NCBI RefSeq assembly: GCF_040782645.1
Contig: NZ_CP160403.1
Location: 744,001-808,000, forward strand
Source of the DNA: Streptomyces sp. HUAS ZL42
GTDB lineage: Bacteria > Actinomycetota > Actinomycetes > Streptomycetales > Streptomycetaceae
DNA: 64,000 nucleotides
Reading direction: 5' to 3'
Below are positions 34,852-43,683 of the stretch, piece after piece. The notes under the pieces are model-generated. The model did no database searches, was not told the origin of the DNA, and saw only the letters and a program-made list of their open reading frames with translations. How positions within the stretch are numbered: position 1 is the first letter of the stretch; each line of letters starts with the position of its first letter. The translations under genes were made by a program, and so were the position numbers.

Positions 34852-35134
34852 GACGTCCTCCCCATGCCCTGGACGGTCCGGCGGTGGTGCGGCGCTGTCC
34901 GCGGGCGAGGGCGCTCATGCGTAGCTGGTAGGTGACCGTGTCGATGCGGTGGCGAAGGCGCAGACCCACCAGCCACCGCTCCGCTTCCTCCAGCGAGGCA
35001 CGCCGTCCGCGCAGGCGGGCCAGCGGCGGACGGCGCGGCTCGTCGGGGGTGATCAGGCGGGCGGTGTCGTAGACGATGCCTGCCAGGATCAGCGCCCCGG
35101 CCAGCGATGCGATCACAGCCGCCATGGCACTCAC
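34844..35134 (-). CDS. Small membrane protein with basic tail
   Basis: 96 residues. One N-terminal helix (MAAVIASLAGALILAGIVYDTARLI) and a long basic cytosolic part with EEAERWLVGLRLRHRIDTVTYQLRMSALARG. It is coupled to the methyltransferase gene by overlap. No family recognised. Confidence 0.6.
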   Translation of the reverse strand: MSAMAAVIASLAGALILAGIVYDTARLITPDEPRRPPLARLRGRRASLEEAERWLVGLRLRHRIDTVTYQLRMSALARGQRRTTAGPSRAWGGRHG

Positions 35135-35154
35135 CCCCAGCGGGCCCGGGCCGG

Positions 35155-35409
35155 TCAGCCCCGACCGGGCCCTGCATGGTGGTCGTGCTTGCGCAGTGGA
35201 TCTTCGTCCCGGTCGTCGCGATGTTGATCACGTCCGCCGTGCATGTCCTGGCCGTGCATACCGCGCATCATGAAGAACATCATCAGCGGGCAGGCGGCTA
35301 CCAGGGCGAGCCAGACCAGGCTTTCCAGGGACGCACCGACGATCAGGGCGCCGACCACGACGATCGCGGCAGCGAGCGCGTACATGCCGTAGTTCCGCTT
35401 GTCGTTCAT
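35155..35409 (-). CDS. DUF2933 family small membrane protein
   Basis: 84 residues, two helices. The second helix runs into CPLMMFFMMRGMHGQDMHGG, the CPLMM-x-FMMRGM hallmark of DUF2933, and the tail is rich in His and Asp. DUF2933 genes travel with copper-efflux genes. The Cys/Met/His cluster could bind copper. AGGAGG lies 8-9 nt before the ATG. Confidence 0.88.
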   Translation of the reverse strand: MNDKRNYGMYALAAAIVVVGALIVGASLESLVWLALVAACPLMMFFMMRGMHGQDMHGGRDQHRDDRDEDPLRKHDHHAGPGRG

Positions 35410-35462
35410 GACGGGCCTCCTTCAGCGGAGGGCTGCGGGCCACAGCCGGGGGCGGCCGGGGT

Positions 35463-35738
35463 TCAGGTTTTGGTGAGAGGGCCGGCGTGCAGCGTGCTCA
35501 GGCGGCGCCGGTATTCCTCCTCGTCGATCTCACCGCGCGCCAACCGCTCGCGAAGAATGTCCTCGGGAGTGGACGTGGGCGCGGCGGGGGTGTGCGTGTG
35601 CTCGTGGGGGCTGTTGAGGGCACGGAAGAGCAGTACTGCGACTGTGATGATCAGCGCCCAGAACAGGATCATGCCGGCCGACATCGCGAACCAGCCCCAT
35701 CCGCTGACGTCGCGGTCATACCAGAACATCATCGCCAC
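35463..35738 (-). CDS. SHOCT-domain membrane protein
   Basis: 91 residues. One or two helices (WGWFAMSAGMILFWALIITVAVLLF), a His/Pro linker (SPHEHTHTP) and a C-terminal SHOCT motif (PEDILRERLARGEIDEEEYRRRLSTL). SHOCT segments occur at the ends of many small membrane proteins and probably mediate oligomer contacts. It is the first gene of the leftward cluster that runs to the ABC transporter. Confidence 0.9.
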   Translation of the reverse strand: MAMMFWYDRDVSGWGWFAMSAGMILFWALIITVAVLLFRALNSPHEHTHTPAAPTSTPEDILRERLARGEIDEEEYRRRLSTLHAGPLTKT

Positions 35739-35872
35739 TCACCTGCTTCGGCTGGTCGGCGACCGGGGGCCGGGATGGCTCCCAGGCTTTTCTCGCCTTC
35801 ACCTGCATCGTCTCTCTGCCGGGTGCGGCGGTCTGGGGCCGGACGGTCCAGGACCAGTGGGCCGTTCAGCCC

Positions 35873-35889
35873 CTACCCGGCAGGGGTAC
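35873..35889. promoter_or_regulatory. CsoR-type operator of the fusion pump and csoR
   Basis: CTACCCGGCAGGGGTAC fits TACCC-N5-GGGTA, 46 bp before the pump start. Because csoR is the next gene, this site would give autoregulation. It may also affect the leftward SHOCT cluster starting at 35738. Confidence 0.75.
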
Positions 35890-35935
35890 CCGAGCGCAGG
35901 CTGGAGAGTGAACCGCCGAGGGAAGCGAGAAGGCC

Positions 35936-38749
35936 ATGGGTGGCGTCGATGTCATGGTGATCCTGGCCTCGGCCGTGCTGGTCGCTCTGCTGGGCTGGTA
36001 CTTCTTCGGGCCTCGCCGGGCCGGTGCCGCCCGGCTGGAGGGTGGCGTGCAGCGGGTGGAGGTGACGGTACGGGGCGGCTACAGCCCCGACGTGATCAAG
36101 GTCCGCCAGGGCACGCCGGTGGAGCTGGTCTTCGACCGGCAGGAGGCCGGCGAGTGCACCTCCCGAGTGGTCTTCCCGGATCTCAAGGTCGGCGCGGGCC
36201 TGCCCGCCCACACCCGCACCACCGTGCGGCTGACCCCCGACCGGCCGGGTTCCTTCGGCTTCGCCTGCGGCATGAACATGATCCACGGCACGCTCCTCGT
36301 CGAGCCCCCGGAAGGCATCGCACCGCCCATTCCGGACGGCGCCGACACCCCGGCCGCCACGCCCCCCGCACCCGCTGCTCCAACCGGCGGGCCCCCGTCG
36401 GCGGACGAGGGGCGGACGGCGGCCGAAGCGGAGGCCGCGGACGCCGTCGAGCGGCAAACGGAGATCAAGGACCTCACCCGCCGGGTGCTGACGGGCGCGG
36501 TGCTCACCGCCCCGGTGCTGTTCGCCGTCATGGCGAGCGAAGTCTTCGGCGCGGACTGGGTGCCCGGGTGGATGCTGAACCACTGGCTGCAGCTGGCCCT
36601 GATCACGCCGGTGATGTTCTACACCGGATGGCCGATCCACGTCACGGGCTGGCTGACCTTGCGCCACCGCGCAGCCGACATGAACTCCCTGATCACACTG
36701 GGTACGAGTGCCGCCTACGGATACAGCCTGCTGGTCACCCTCGCCCCCGGTCTGCTTCCGGAGGACGTACGGGAGGTCTATTTCGAGGCCGTCGGCGTGA
36801 TCCTGACCCTGATCCTGCTCGGGCGGCTGCTGGAGGCCCGCGCGAAGGCCGGCACCGGCGAGGCCATCCGTGCCCTGCTGGGCCTGCAGGCCCGCACCGC
36901 CCGCGTCGTCCGGGACGGAACCGAGACCGAGATCCCCATCGAGGACGTCGTGGTCGGAGACGAGATCGTCATCCGGCCCGGCGAGAAGATCCCCGTCGAC
37001 TCCGAAGTCCTCTCCGGCTCCTCCGCAGTCGACGAGTCCATGGTCACCGGCGAGCCGATGCCCGTCACGAAGCGCACCGGGGACACGGTCATCGGCGCCA
37101 CCGTCAACGGCACCGGGTCCCTGCGGGTACGCGCGGCCAAGGTCGGCGCGGACACGATGCTCGCCCAGATCATCCGCCTCGTGCAGCAGGCCCAGGCGTC
37201 CAAGGCCCCCATCCAGCGGCTCGCCGACGCGGTGTCGGCGTACTTCGTGCCCGCGGTCATCGCCATCGCCATCGGCACCTTCGCCCTCTGGTTCACCGTG
37301 GGCCCCTCCCCCGCGCTGACCCTGGCGCTGGTGTCCGCGGTCGCGGTGCTGATCATCGCCTGCCCGTGCGCGCTCGGGCTTGCCACTCCGCTCTCGGTGA
37401 TGGTCGGCACCGGCAAGGGCGCCCAGGCGGGCATCCTGATCCGCTCCGCGGAAGCCCTGGAGACCGCGCACAAGCTGGACACCGTCGTGCTGGACAAGAC
37501 CGGCACCGTGACCGCGGGCAAACCCGTCCTGACCGACGTCCGCCCCGCCGACGGGTTCGACGAGACCGAATTGCTCCGTCTCGTGGCGGCGGCCGAGGCC
37601 GACAGTGAACACCCCCTCGCTCAGGCCATCGTCACGGGCGTCCGCGGGCGTGGCCTGGACTGGCCGGCCGCGACCGGCTTCGACTCGGTCACCGGCAAGG
37701 GCGTCCAGGCCACCGTGGACGGCCGCCCCGTTCTGGTCGGCACCGCCCGGCTCCTGGGCGATGTCGGCATCGACACCACCGGGCTCACCCCCGTCGCGGG
37801 CGCGCTCTCCGCCGAGGGCAAGACGCCCGTCCTCGCCGCGGTGGACGGACGTCCCGCCGGTGTGCTCGCCGTCGCCGACACCGTCAAGGACGACTCCGCC
37901 GCCGCCATCGCCGCTCTGCAGCGTCTTGGCGTCGAGGTCGTCATGCTCACCGGTGACAACGCCCGCACTGCCGCCGCGATCGCCGCTCAGGTCGGTGTCA
38001 GCCGGGTGCTGGCCGAGGTGCTGCCCGAGCACAAGGCCGACGAGATCCGCCGTCTGCAGGGCGAGGGCCGCAGCGTCGGCATGGTCGGTGACGGCATCAA
38101 CGACGCGCCCGCCCTGGCCGCCGCGGACATCGGAATGGCCATCGGCACCGGCACCGACGTCGCCATCGAAGCCGCCGACATCACCCTGATCTCCGGCTCG
38201 CTCGGCGGTGTCGTCACCGCGATCCGGCTGTCGCGGGCGACGATGCGCAACATCCGGCAGAACCTGTTCTTCGCCCTGGTCTACAACGCCGTCGGCGTCC
38301 CGCTCGCCGCCGGCGCCCTGTACCCGCTGTGGGGCATCCGCCTCAGCCCGATCATCGCCGCCGCGGCCATGGCGCTCAGCTCCCTGTCGGTCGTCACCAA
38401 CGCCTCCCGGCTGCGCCGCTGGCACACCCAGCCACTGCCCGAAGCCCGGCCTGCCCGCGTCCAGCCCCGGGTCGAGTCCACCGCCGACCGAGCGTCGTCG
38501 GGCAGCACGACAACCACAGGGGGCCATGCGGGCCACCGCTCCGCCTCCCAGAGCGACAGCGACGGCATGGTCGCGGACCCGGTGTGCGGCATGCAGGTGG
38601 ACAAGACGACCGCCGCCGAGCACCGGCACACCGAGCATGGCACCTACTACTTCTGCTCCGCCCACTGTGCGGCCACGTTCGACGCCGACCCAGACCGCTA
38701 CGCCGCCCCGCCGTCCGGCGGTACGCGTGAGGGAGGCGAACGCCGATGA
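35936..38749 (+). CDS. Cupredoxin-P1B ATPase-YHS fusion copper pump
   Basis: 937 residues. Layout: N-terminal membrane anchor ([20 protein letters not shown]); a cupredoxin-like domain (residues about 40-125) with ECTSRVVF and [10 protein letters not shown]; Ala/Pro linker; P1B ATPase core with TGEP actuator loop, Cys476-Pro-Cys478, Asp520 in DKTGT, SEHP and [10 protein letters not shown]; then a Ser/Thr/His linker and a C-terminal YHS domain (DPVCGMQVD from Cys884, [15 protein letters not shown]). No HMA domain is present; the cupredoxin and YHS domains may take its place. CPC indicates Cu(I) export. Overlaps csoR by 4 nt. Confidence 0.93.
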   Translation: MGGVDVMVILASAVLVALLGWYFFGPRRAGAARLEGGVQRVEVTVRGGYSPDVIKVRQGTPVELVFDRQEAGECTSRVVFPDLKVGAGLPAHTRTTVRLTPDRPGSFGFACGMNMIHGTLLVEPPEGIAPPIPDGADTPAATPPAPAAPTGGPPSADEGRTAAEAEAADAVERQTEIKDLTRRVLTGAVLTAPVLFAVMASEVFGADWVPGWMLNHWLQLALITPVMFYTGWPIHVTGWLTLRHRAADMNSLITLGTSAAYGYSLLVTLAPGLLPEDVREVYFEAVGVILTLILLGRLLEARAKAGTGEAIRALLGLQARTARVVRDGTETEIPIEDVVVGDEIVIRPGEKIPVDSEVLSGSSAVDESMVTGEPMPVTKRTGDTVIGATVNGTGSLRVRAAKVGADTMLAQIIRLVQQAQASKAPIQRLADAVSAYFVPAVIAIAIGTFALWFTVGPSPALTLALVSAVAVLIIACPCALGLATPLSVMVGTGKGAQAGILIRSAEALETAHKLDTVVLDKTGTVTAGKPVLTDVRPADGFDETELLRLVAAAEADSEHPLAQAIVTGVRGRGLDWPAATGFDSVTGKGVQATVDGRPVLVGTARLLGDVGIDTTGLTPVAGALSAEGKTPVLAAVDGRPAGVLAVADTVKDDSAAAIAALQRLGVEVVMLTGDNARTAAAIAAQVGVSRVLAEVLPEHKADEIRRLQGEGRSVGMVGDGINDAPALAAADIGMAIGTGTDVAIEAADITLISGSLGGVVTAIRLSRATMRNIRQNLFFALVYNAVGVPLAAGALYPLWGIRLSPIIAAAAMALSSLSVVTNASRLRRWHTQPLPEARPARVQPRVESTADRASSGSTTTTGGHAGHRSASQSDSDGMVADPVCGMQVDKTTAAEHRHTEHGTYYFCSAHCAATFDADPDRYAAPPSGGTREGGERR

Positions 38750-39078
38750 CCGCCACTCCCGCCGCCCCCCACGACGCTCACGGGCAGCACCACCAGGCAC
38801 CCGGTTACGCCGACCACAAGGCCGACCATCTCGCACGCCTGAACAAGATCGAAGGCCAGATACGCGGCATCTCACGCATGGTCACCGACGACCGCTACTG
38901 CATCGACGTCCTCACCCAGATCAGCGCCGCCGGCCGCGCACTGCAGGAAGTCGCCCTCGGCCTCCTCGACGACCACGTGCGCGGCTGCGTCACCAACGCC
39001 GCCCGCACCGACCGCGCCCACGCGGAGGAGAAGTTCGCAGAACTCACCGACACCCTGCGCCGCGCGCTGCGCTTGTAG
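38746..39078 (+). CDS. csoR: Copper-sensing repressor CsoR
   Basis: 110 residues. After a His-rich N-terminus (HDAHGQHHQ) comes the CsoR/RcnR helical core [20 protein letters not shown]. Cu(I) ligands Cys52, His77 and Cys81 have the same spacing (25 and 4) as Cys36/His61/Cys65 of mycobacterial CsoR. Copper-free tetramer should bind the four TACCC-N5-GGGTA sites of this window and let go on Cu(I) binding. It is the only intact CsoR here and is coupled to the fusion pump by ATGA. Confidence 0.95.
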   Translation: MTATPAAPHDAHGQHHQAPGYADHKADHLARLNKIEGQIRGISRMVTDDRYCIDVLTQISAAGRALQEVALGLLDDHVRGCVTNAARTDRAHAEEKFAELTDTLRRALRL

Positions 39079-39334
39079 CCACCGCAATGGTGGGCCTCAC
39101 GCCGAAGGCGGACATGACGGCAACGAACGGGGCAGCTCCGTGGCGTCACCCACCACGAACGGCGCCCTGTTCGCCGGCCCGCCCGCGCGTGCCCGGGTGG
39201 CGGCACCCCGCGGTAACCGCTCGGCCCGCGCGCCGTGAGGCGGTGCACCGTGGCTCGGTGGGCGGCCAGCATCCGCTGTCGGCCACTGGGACCGAGCACG
39301 TACGGCTCTGGCTGCTGTTCCAAGCCAGCAACTG

Positions 39335-39801
39335 ATGCTCGCCACCGCGCTGCTGATTGCCTACTTCTTCCTCGGCTCGGTCCACCTCCAACATGTCCGG
39401 GGCTTCAGTCCGCTGAAGACCGGCCTGGTGCGATCGGCCTCGGAGCCCACCTCGCCTCCCGGCTCGTCGGCCGGATCGGCAGCCGTGCCGTCACCGTGGG
39501 CGGCATGGCGATCGCGGCCGTCGGACCCGTGCCGCCGACCCGGCTGCCCGCCGAAGCAGCGTGCATGCGGGCCTGCTGCCCGGTTCCGCCGTGGCCTCCT
39601 TCCACGAAGTGGGTGGTTCAAGTGGGTGGTTCAATCGGCGTGGCAGTCGTCTCCACGCTCGCCGCTTCGGGAATCGAGTCCGGCTCCGTCGGCGGCTTCA
39701 CGAAAGCCTTCACCGTCTGCACCCTCGCGGCGGCCGCGAGCGCCGCGGTCGGACTGACCGCACGGCAAGCCAAAGACGGCAGGGCCCCGCACGTGCACTG
39801 A
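39335..39801 (+). pseudogene. MFS (DHA2-like) transporter remnant
   Basis: MLATALLIAYFFLGSVHLQH and the FSPLKTGL block open in one frame; IGLGAHLASRLVGRIGSRAV with TVGGMAIAAVG continues in another; and VVQVGGSIGVAVVSTLAASG to the stop returns to that frame after a deletion. Together these are pieces of the C-terminal half of a DHA2 drug exporter. Confidence 0.65.
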
Positions 39802-39900
39802 CCGCCCCAATCCGCACCCCAGAGCGGTCCAGATCCTCCAGCCCGGAACTCCTGAATCAATTCCGCCCGCCGCCCGCGATGATGGCGCACCGCTGGAGAG

Positions 39901-39917
39901 ATACCCCATGGGGGTAT
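39901..39917. promoter_or_regulatory. CsoR-type operator of DUF4396
   Basis: ATACCCCATGGGGGTAT, one mismatch from a perfect palindrome, 57 bp before the DUF4396 start. It fits TACCC-N5-GGGTA. Confidence 0.85.
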
Positions 39918-39974
39918 ATCGTCACGAATATGGGGCTCGGGACGGGCCACACTGGATGAGAAGGGGAAGAGGCC

Positions 39975-40469
39975 ATGGACCACACCGCTCACCACACCAG
40001 CAGCGCACACGACCACGCCACCCACGCGGTCACGGGGGCGTCCTGGGGAACGGCGGCGAAGGCGACGCTGCACTGCCTGACCGGCTGCGCCATCGGCGAG
40101 ATCCTCGGCATGGTGATCGGCACCGCACTGGCCTGGGGCAACGCGCCCACCATGGTCCTGGCGATCGGACTCGCGTTCCTCTTCGGCTACTCCTTCACCC
40201 TGTTCGCGGTCCGCCGAGCCGGCCTGGACCTCAAGACCGCAATCAGGGTCGCGCTCGCCGCCGACACCGTGTCCATTGCCATCATGGAACTCGTCGACAA
40301 CGCGATCATCGCCCTCACGCCGGGGGCAATGGACGCCCACTTGTCGGACGGACTCTTCTGGTCCGCTCTGCTGGGCGGGTTCGCGGTCGCCTTCCTGATC
40401 ACCACGCCGGTCAACAAGTGGATGATCGGCCGCGGCAAGGGCCACGCGGTCGTGCAGGCCTACCACTGA
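39975..40469 (+). CDS. DUF4396 membrane protein
   Basis: 164 residues. His-rich N-terminus (DHTAHHTSSAHDHATH), then KATLHCLTGCAIGEILGMVI, the hallmark Cys-x3-Cys helix of DUF4396, and about four more helices. The His cluster and the Cys pair in a membrane helix, under a CsoR operator, make a copper-related role likely; no biochemical function is established for the family. The ATG has GGGGAAGAGG upstream. Confidence 0.88.
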   Translation: MDHTAHHTSSAHDHATHAVTGASWGTAAKATLHCLTGCAIGEILGMVIGTALAWGNAPTMVLAIGLAFLFGYSFTLFAVRRAGLDLKTAIRVALAADTVSIAIMELVDNAIIALTPGAMDAHLSDGLFWSALLGGFAVAFLITTPVNKWMIGRGKGHAVVQAYH

Positions 40470-40554
40470 CTGGCAGCCGCACCCGCGCAAGAACAATTGA
40501 GCCGTCTCCACGCGAGCAGAGGTGAACCGCTCTGGGACAGTCCGGAGTCCCTGT

Positions 40555-40770
40555 CGAACCCGGAACGGTTCACTTTCCCTTCCGCGCGCTTCCCGTCATA
40601 GTGGGCCCGCGATTCCGGGCTGCTCAGCGAGGCGAACGAGGCCAGGGACAGGGCCCGTTTGAGCGCCACACAGATGCCGACCGCGACCGCCACGCGGACT
40701 CCTGCCCGGCCGGCCAGGCCGATCTGCGTCAACACCCACGCAGCAGCGATCTGCTCGGCGAACGCGGGAG
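40555..40770 (-). pseudogene. IS110-family transposase C-terminal remnant
   Basis: The minus frame reads RALSLASFASLSSPESRAHY then DGKRAEGK, which matches the end of IS110 transposases (ASFAAL...SRAYYDRKRAEGK). The catalytic N-terminus is absent. Confidence 0.55.
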
Positions 40771-40886
40771 AGGACCAATGCAGACGCGTTGTCTTCGAGG
40801 CCCCTTCGACGGCTGCCTCTGCGCTGCCCGTCAGTACCCCAACCACCCTGGCTGCACTGTTCGTACGACGGACCCGCTGTCTGTGA

Positions 40887-41045
40887 TCAGCGGCTGCTGA
40901 AGACGACGTCGTGCCAGGGCTTGTGCTGTGCTCCCGTGATCTCTGTCATGACGTGCCTGATGTTGGTGTACTCGTCGAAGGAGTAGGCCGACATGTCCTT
41001 GCCGAAGCCGGATGCCTTGTAGCAGCCGTGCGGCATCTCGCGGAG
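40887..41045 (-). pseudogene. Aldehyde dehydrogenase C-terminal remnant
   Basis: EMPHGCYKASGFGKDMSAYS and FDEYTNIRHVM followed by KPWHDVVFSSR to the stop match the last 50 residues of gamma-aminobutyraldehyde dehydrogenase-type enzymes. About 430 residues are missing. Confidence 0.65.
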
Positions 41046-41351
41046 TCGTCGAGGGGGCGGCCTGGCCGGTCCCGTCGATGATGACCGGACAGCCCGCTGG
41101 TGCAGGGACGCGGGGTGGCAGGTCGCGCTGCGGCCGGCCGGACGGAGTGTGGCCATCACGGCCGCCGTCCAGTCCCGATCTATTGACGCGGACGCGCGGT
41201 AGTCCGCTCTCCTTCCTGGCGCCGGAACGACGGGCCGAGGTCCCCCCTGCGCGCAGGCAGCGACGCTCGAGGAGATTCCCGGGTGTCGTCCGCTCCAACC
41301 GCTGCCGGTTCCGGCCCGTGCCTCGCAGTCTGCGTGTTCCGTGGACCGCTG
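41046..41351 (-). other. Intergenic, nothing recognised
   Basis: Probably further decayed sequence between the dehydrogenase scrap and the Lrp gene. No motif identified. Confidence 0.45.
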
Positions 41352-41837
41352 TCACACAGCCGATCCCTTCGCCGACCGCTCGCGCGGGGCCCGGTCGGGG
41401 TACGGGCGGGGGCTGACCACGTTCTTCATGACGATGGTCGAGTTGAGCCCACGGACGCCTGGGAGCCGGATGAGGACGCTCTCGTAGAGGTGCTGGTAGG
41501 CGGGCAGGTCGGCGCTGACCACGCGGATGAGGTAGTCCGGTTCGCCGAACAGCCGCTGGGCCTCGACGACCTCGGGAACCCCGGCCAGTGCCTCGTCGAA
41601 TTCGTCCACCGCGTCGGGGCGGCTGAGGGTGGCGAAGAGCAGGACCTCGAAGCCGTATCCCAGTGCCGCGCCGTCGACAAGAGCGCTGTAGCCGCGGATC
41701 ACACCTTCCGCCTCCAGCTCCCGGACGCGGCGCTGGCATCGGGACACGCTGAGCCGGACCCGATCGGAGAGTTCCGTGAGGGTAATTCGCCCCTCCGCCT
41801 GCAGCAGGGCAACAATCTGGCGATCCATGGCGTCCAT
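41352..41837 (-). CDS. Lrp/AsnC family transcriptional regulator
   Basis: 161 residues. N-terminal helix-turn-helix (MDAMDRQIVALLQAEGRITL; SVSRCQRRVRELEAEGVIRG) and a C-terminal RAM effector domain (GYGFEVLLFATL, EVVEAQRLFGEPDYLIRVVS). It is divergent from the PatB-like lyase gene with 81 bp between starts, so it probably regulates that gene in response to an amino acid. Confidence 0.93.
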   Translation of the reverse strand: MDAMDRQIVALLQAEGRITLTELSDRVRLSVSRCQRRVRELEAEGVIRGYSALVDGAALGYGFEVLLFATLSRPDAVDEFDEALAGVPEVVEAQRLFGEPDYLIRVVSADLPAYQHLYESVLIRLPGVRGLNSTIVMKNVVSPRPYPDRAPRERSAKGSAV

Positions 41838-41918
41838 GTCTCAAATGTTAGCTCCACAAGCTGAATTTCAGGCAAAGTTCGCGAACTTTTTGCCGCTCAT
41901 CGTGGCTAGCATCCCGCC

Positions 41919-43166
41919 ATGGCTTGCGAAACCACCTTCCTCGACACGAATCAAGCGGACTCCATGGGCAGCTCTCAGGGTTCGGTCTTCGACGAGGTCG
42001 TCGACCGCCGTAGCTCGAACTCCATGAAGTGGTCCTTCGCCAAGGACTTCCTCACCCCGGACGAGATCGCGGCCGACCCGCTGCCGATGTGGGTCGCCGA
42101 CACCGACTTCAAGGCGCCCCGGGCCGTGCTCGACGCCCTCCACGAAGCCGTGGACCACGGCGTCTTCGGGTACCCCGGAGGCGCGACCGAGAGCTACCTC
42201 GACGCCGTGACCGGCTGGCAGGCCCGGCGGTTCGGCTGGGAGATACCGCAGGAGTGGGTACTGCAGACCGCCGGCATCATCACCTCCCTCAAGACCGCGG
42301 TGCAGGCCTTCTCCGCGCCGGGCGACTCGGTCCTGATCCAGCCACCCGTGTACGCGCACTTCCACAACGACGTCCTGCTCAACGGGCGCCACCTCGCATT
42401 CGCCCCGCTGGAGCGCACCGAGGACGGCTACCGGTTCCACGCCAGGACGTTCGAGGCCGCCATCCGGCCGGACACCAAGCTGTTCATCCTGAGCCACCCC
42501 CACAACCCGACCGGGAACGTCTGGTCGGAGGAAGAGCTGGCGACAATGGGCGAGATCTGCGCCCGGCACGGCGTCCTGGTCGTCTCCGACGAGATCCACC
42601 AGGACCTGATCATCAACCCGGACAAGAAGCACGTCCCGTTCGCCTCCCTCGGCGAGGAGTTCGCACAGAACAGCATCACCTGCACGGCCCCGAGCAAGAC
42701 GTTCAACCTCCCGGGGCTCCAGAGCGCGAATCTCTTCGTGCCCAACCGCAGGTTGCGCGAGGAACTGGCCCGGCAGTACGAACGCAACCTGTTCCCCCTG
42801 GTCAACGTGCTGGGCATGGTCGCAGCCGAGGCGGCGTACACCCACGGTGAGCCCTGGCTCGAAGAACAGCTCGCCTATCTGCGCGGCAACCACGCCCACT
42901 TCGCGCAGGCGGTCAACAGCGCCACCTCCAAGGTGCGCGTACTGCCCGCCGATTCCCTCTACCTGGCGTGGATGGACTGCACGGGTCTCGGCATGGACGC
43001 GGCTTCCCTCGACAAGTTCATGCTCACCAAGGCGCGTCTGTGGCTGGACAAGGGCCAGAAGTTCGGGATCGAGGGTCACGGCTATATGCGCGTGAACCTG
43101 GGCTGCCCGCGCTCCACCGTCGACGAGGCGATCCGGCGGCTGACCACGGCCGTCGAGGATCTGTGA
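41919..43166 (+). CDS. PatB/MalY-type cystathionine beta-lyase (class I/II aminotransferase fold)
   Basis: 415 residues. MWVADTDFKAPRAVLDAL, FGYPGG, the LSHPHNPTGNVW block and the PLP lysine in APSKTFNLPGLQ are all typical of PatB/MalY C-S lyases, which release homocysteine and pyruvate from cystathionine. An in-frame ATG at 41964 (MGSSQG) is an alternative start; the first 15 residues are not needed for the fold. Regulated probably by the divergent Lrp protein. Confidence 0.9.
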   Translation: MACETTFLDTNQADSMGSSQGSVFDEVVDRRSSNSMKWSFAKDFLTPDEIAADPLPMWVADTDFKAPRAVLDALHEAVDHGVFGYPGGATESYLDAVTGWQARRFGWEIPQEWVLQTAGIITSLKTAVQAFSAPGDSVLIQPPVYAHFHNDVLLNGRHLAFAPLERTEDGYRFHARTFEAAIRPDTKLFILSHPHNPTGNVWSEEELATMGEICARHGVLVVSDEIHQDLIINPDKKHVPFASLGEEFAQNSITCTAPSKTFNLPGLQSANLFVPNRRLREELARQYERNLFPLVNVLGMVAAEAAYTHGEPWLEEQLAYLRGNHAHFAQAVNSATSKVRVLPADSLYLAWMDCTGLGMDAASLDKFMLTKARLWLDKGQKFGIEGHGYMRVNLGCPRSTVDEAIRRLTTAVEDL

Positions 43167-43257
43167 GCGAGCAAAGAGCTGATGAAGCCCACTGATCCAA
43201 CCCGCCGAGGAGACACCGTCATTACATCCGCCGTTGAAGCACGCTGTAACACGACCG

Positions 43258-43294
43258 ACCGCCGCGTCCCGGAAGCCATCCGGGACGCGGCGGT
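43258..43294 (+). terminator. Hairpin terminator after the PatB-like gene
   Basis: A perfect 16-bp stem (ACCGCCGCGTCCCGGA and its complement) around AGCCA, 92 nt after the stop. Confidence 0.75.
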
Positions 43295-43683
43295 GTCGTG
43301 TAACCGCCACGGCTGGATGCGGCACTGCCCGTAAGTGCTCGCTGCCGTCCGTCAAGGGCTCGGGGCGTATGCGACGTTCACGACGTCTCCGCGCGAACCG
43401 TACGTGAGGACCGTGCCCTACCACTGGCCGACATCGAGGCCGGATCCGGCCAAGCCAAGGGTGGACTGCTGGGTCGCGGTCGAAGCCCGGACCGAGGTGT
43501 TCAGCGTTTGCGCCATCCGGCAACAGAACACGTTGCCGTCGTTCGCTCCGGGACCGATGAGAGGTACCGCTTGAGGAGGTGGAACGGCTGGGGCGTCGGC
43601 CGCAGGCCGGACCGAGGAGCTGGGTAATGTCCCTCCTCGCACGAACGTCCGCTCACGCGCCATCCGTACGGGGGAACCCTGGC
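43295..43683 (+). other. Intergenic, nothing recognised
   Basis: No supported gene. The start of the following peptidase gene is preceded by GGGGGA at about 43672. Confidence 0.45.

Noticed and set aside
35107..37608. Very long plus-strand open frame (over 800 codons) overlapping the leftward cluster and the fusion pump.
   Set aside because: Product is almost entirely Arg/Gly/Pro/His low complexity, and it overlaps well-supported genes in another frame; a typical artefact of high GC.
35873..38875. Antisense open frame of 1000 codons opposite the fusion pump.
   Set aside because: Mirror-image of the strongly coding pump gene; no domain and no start signals.
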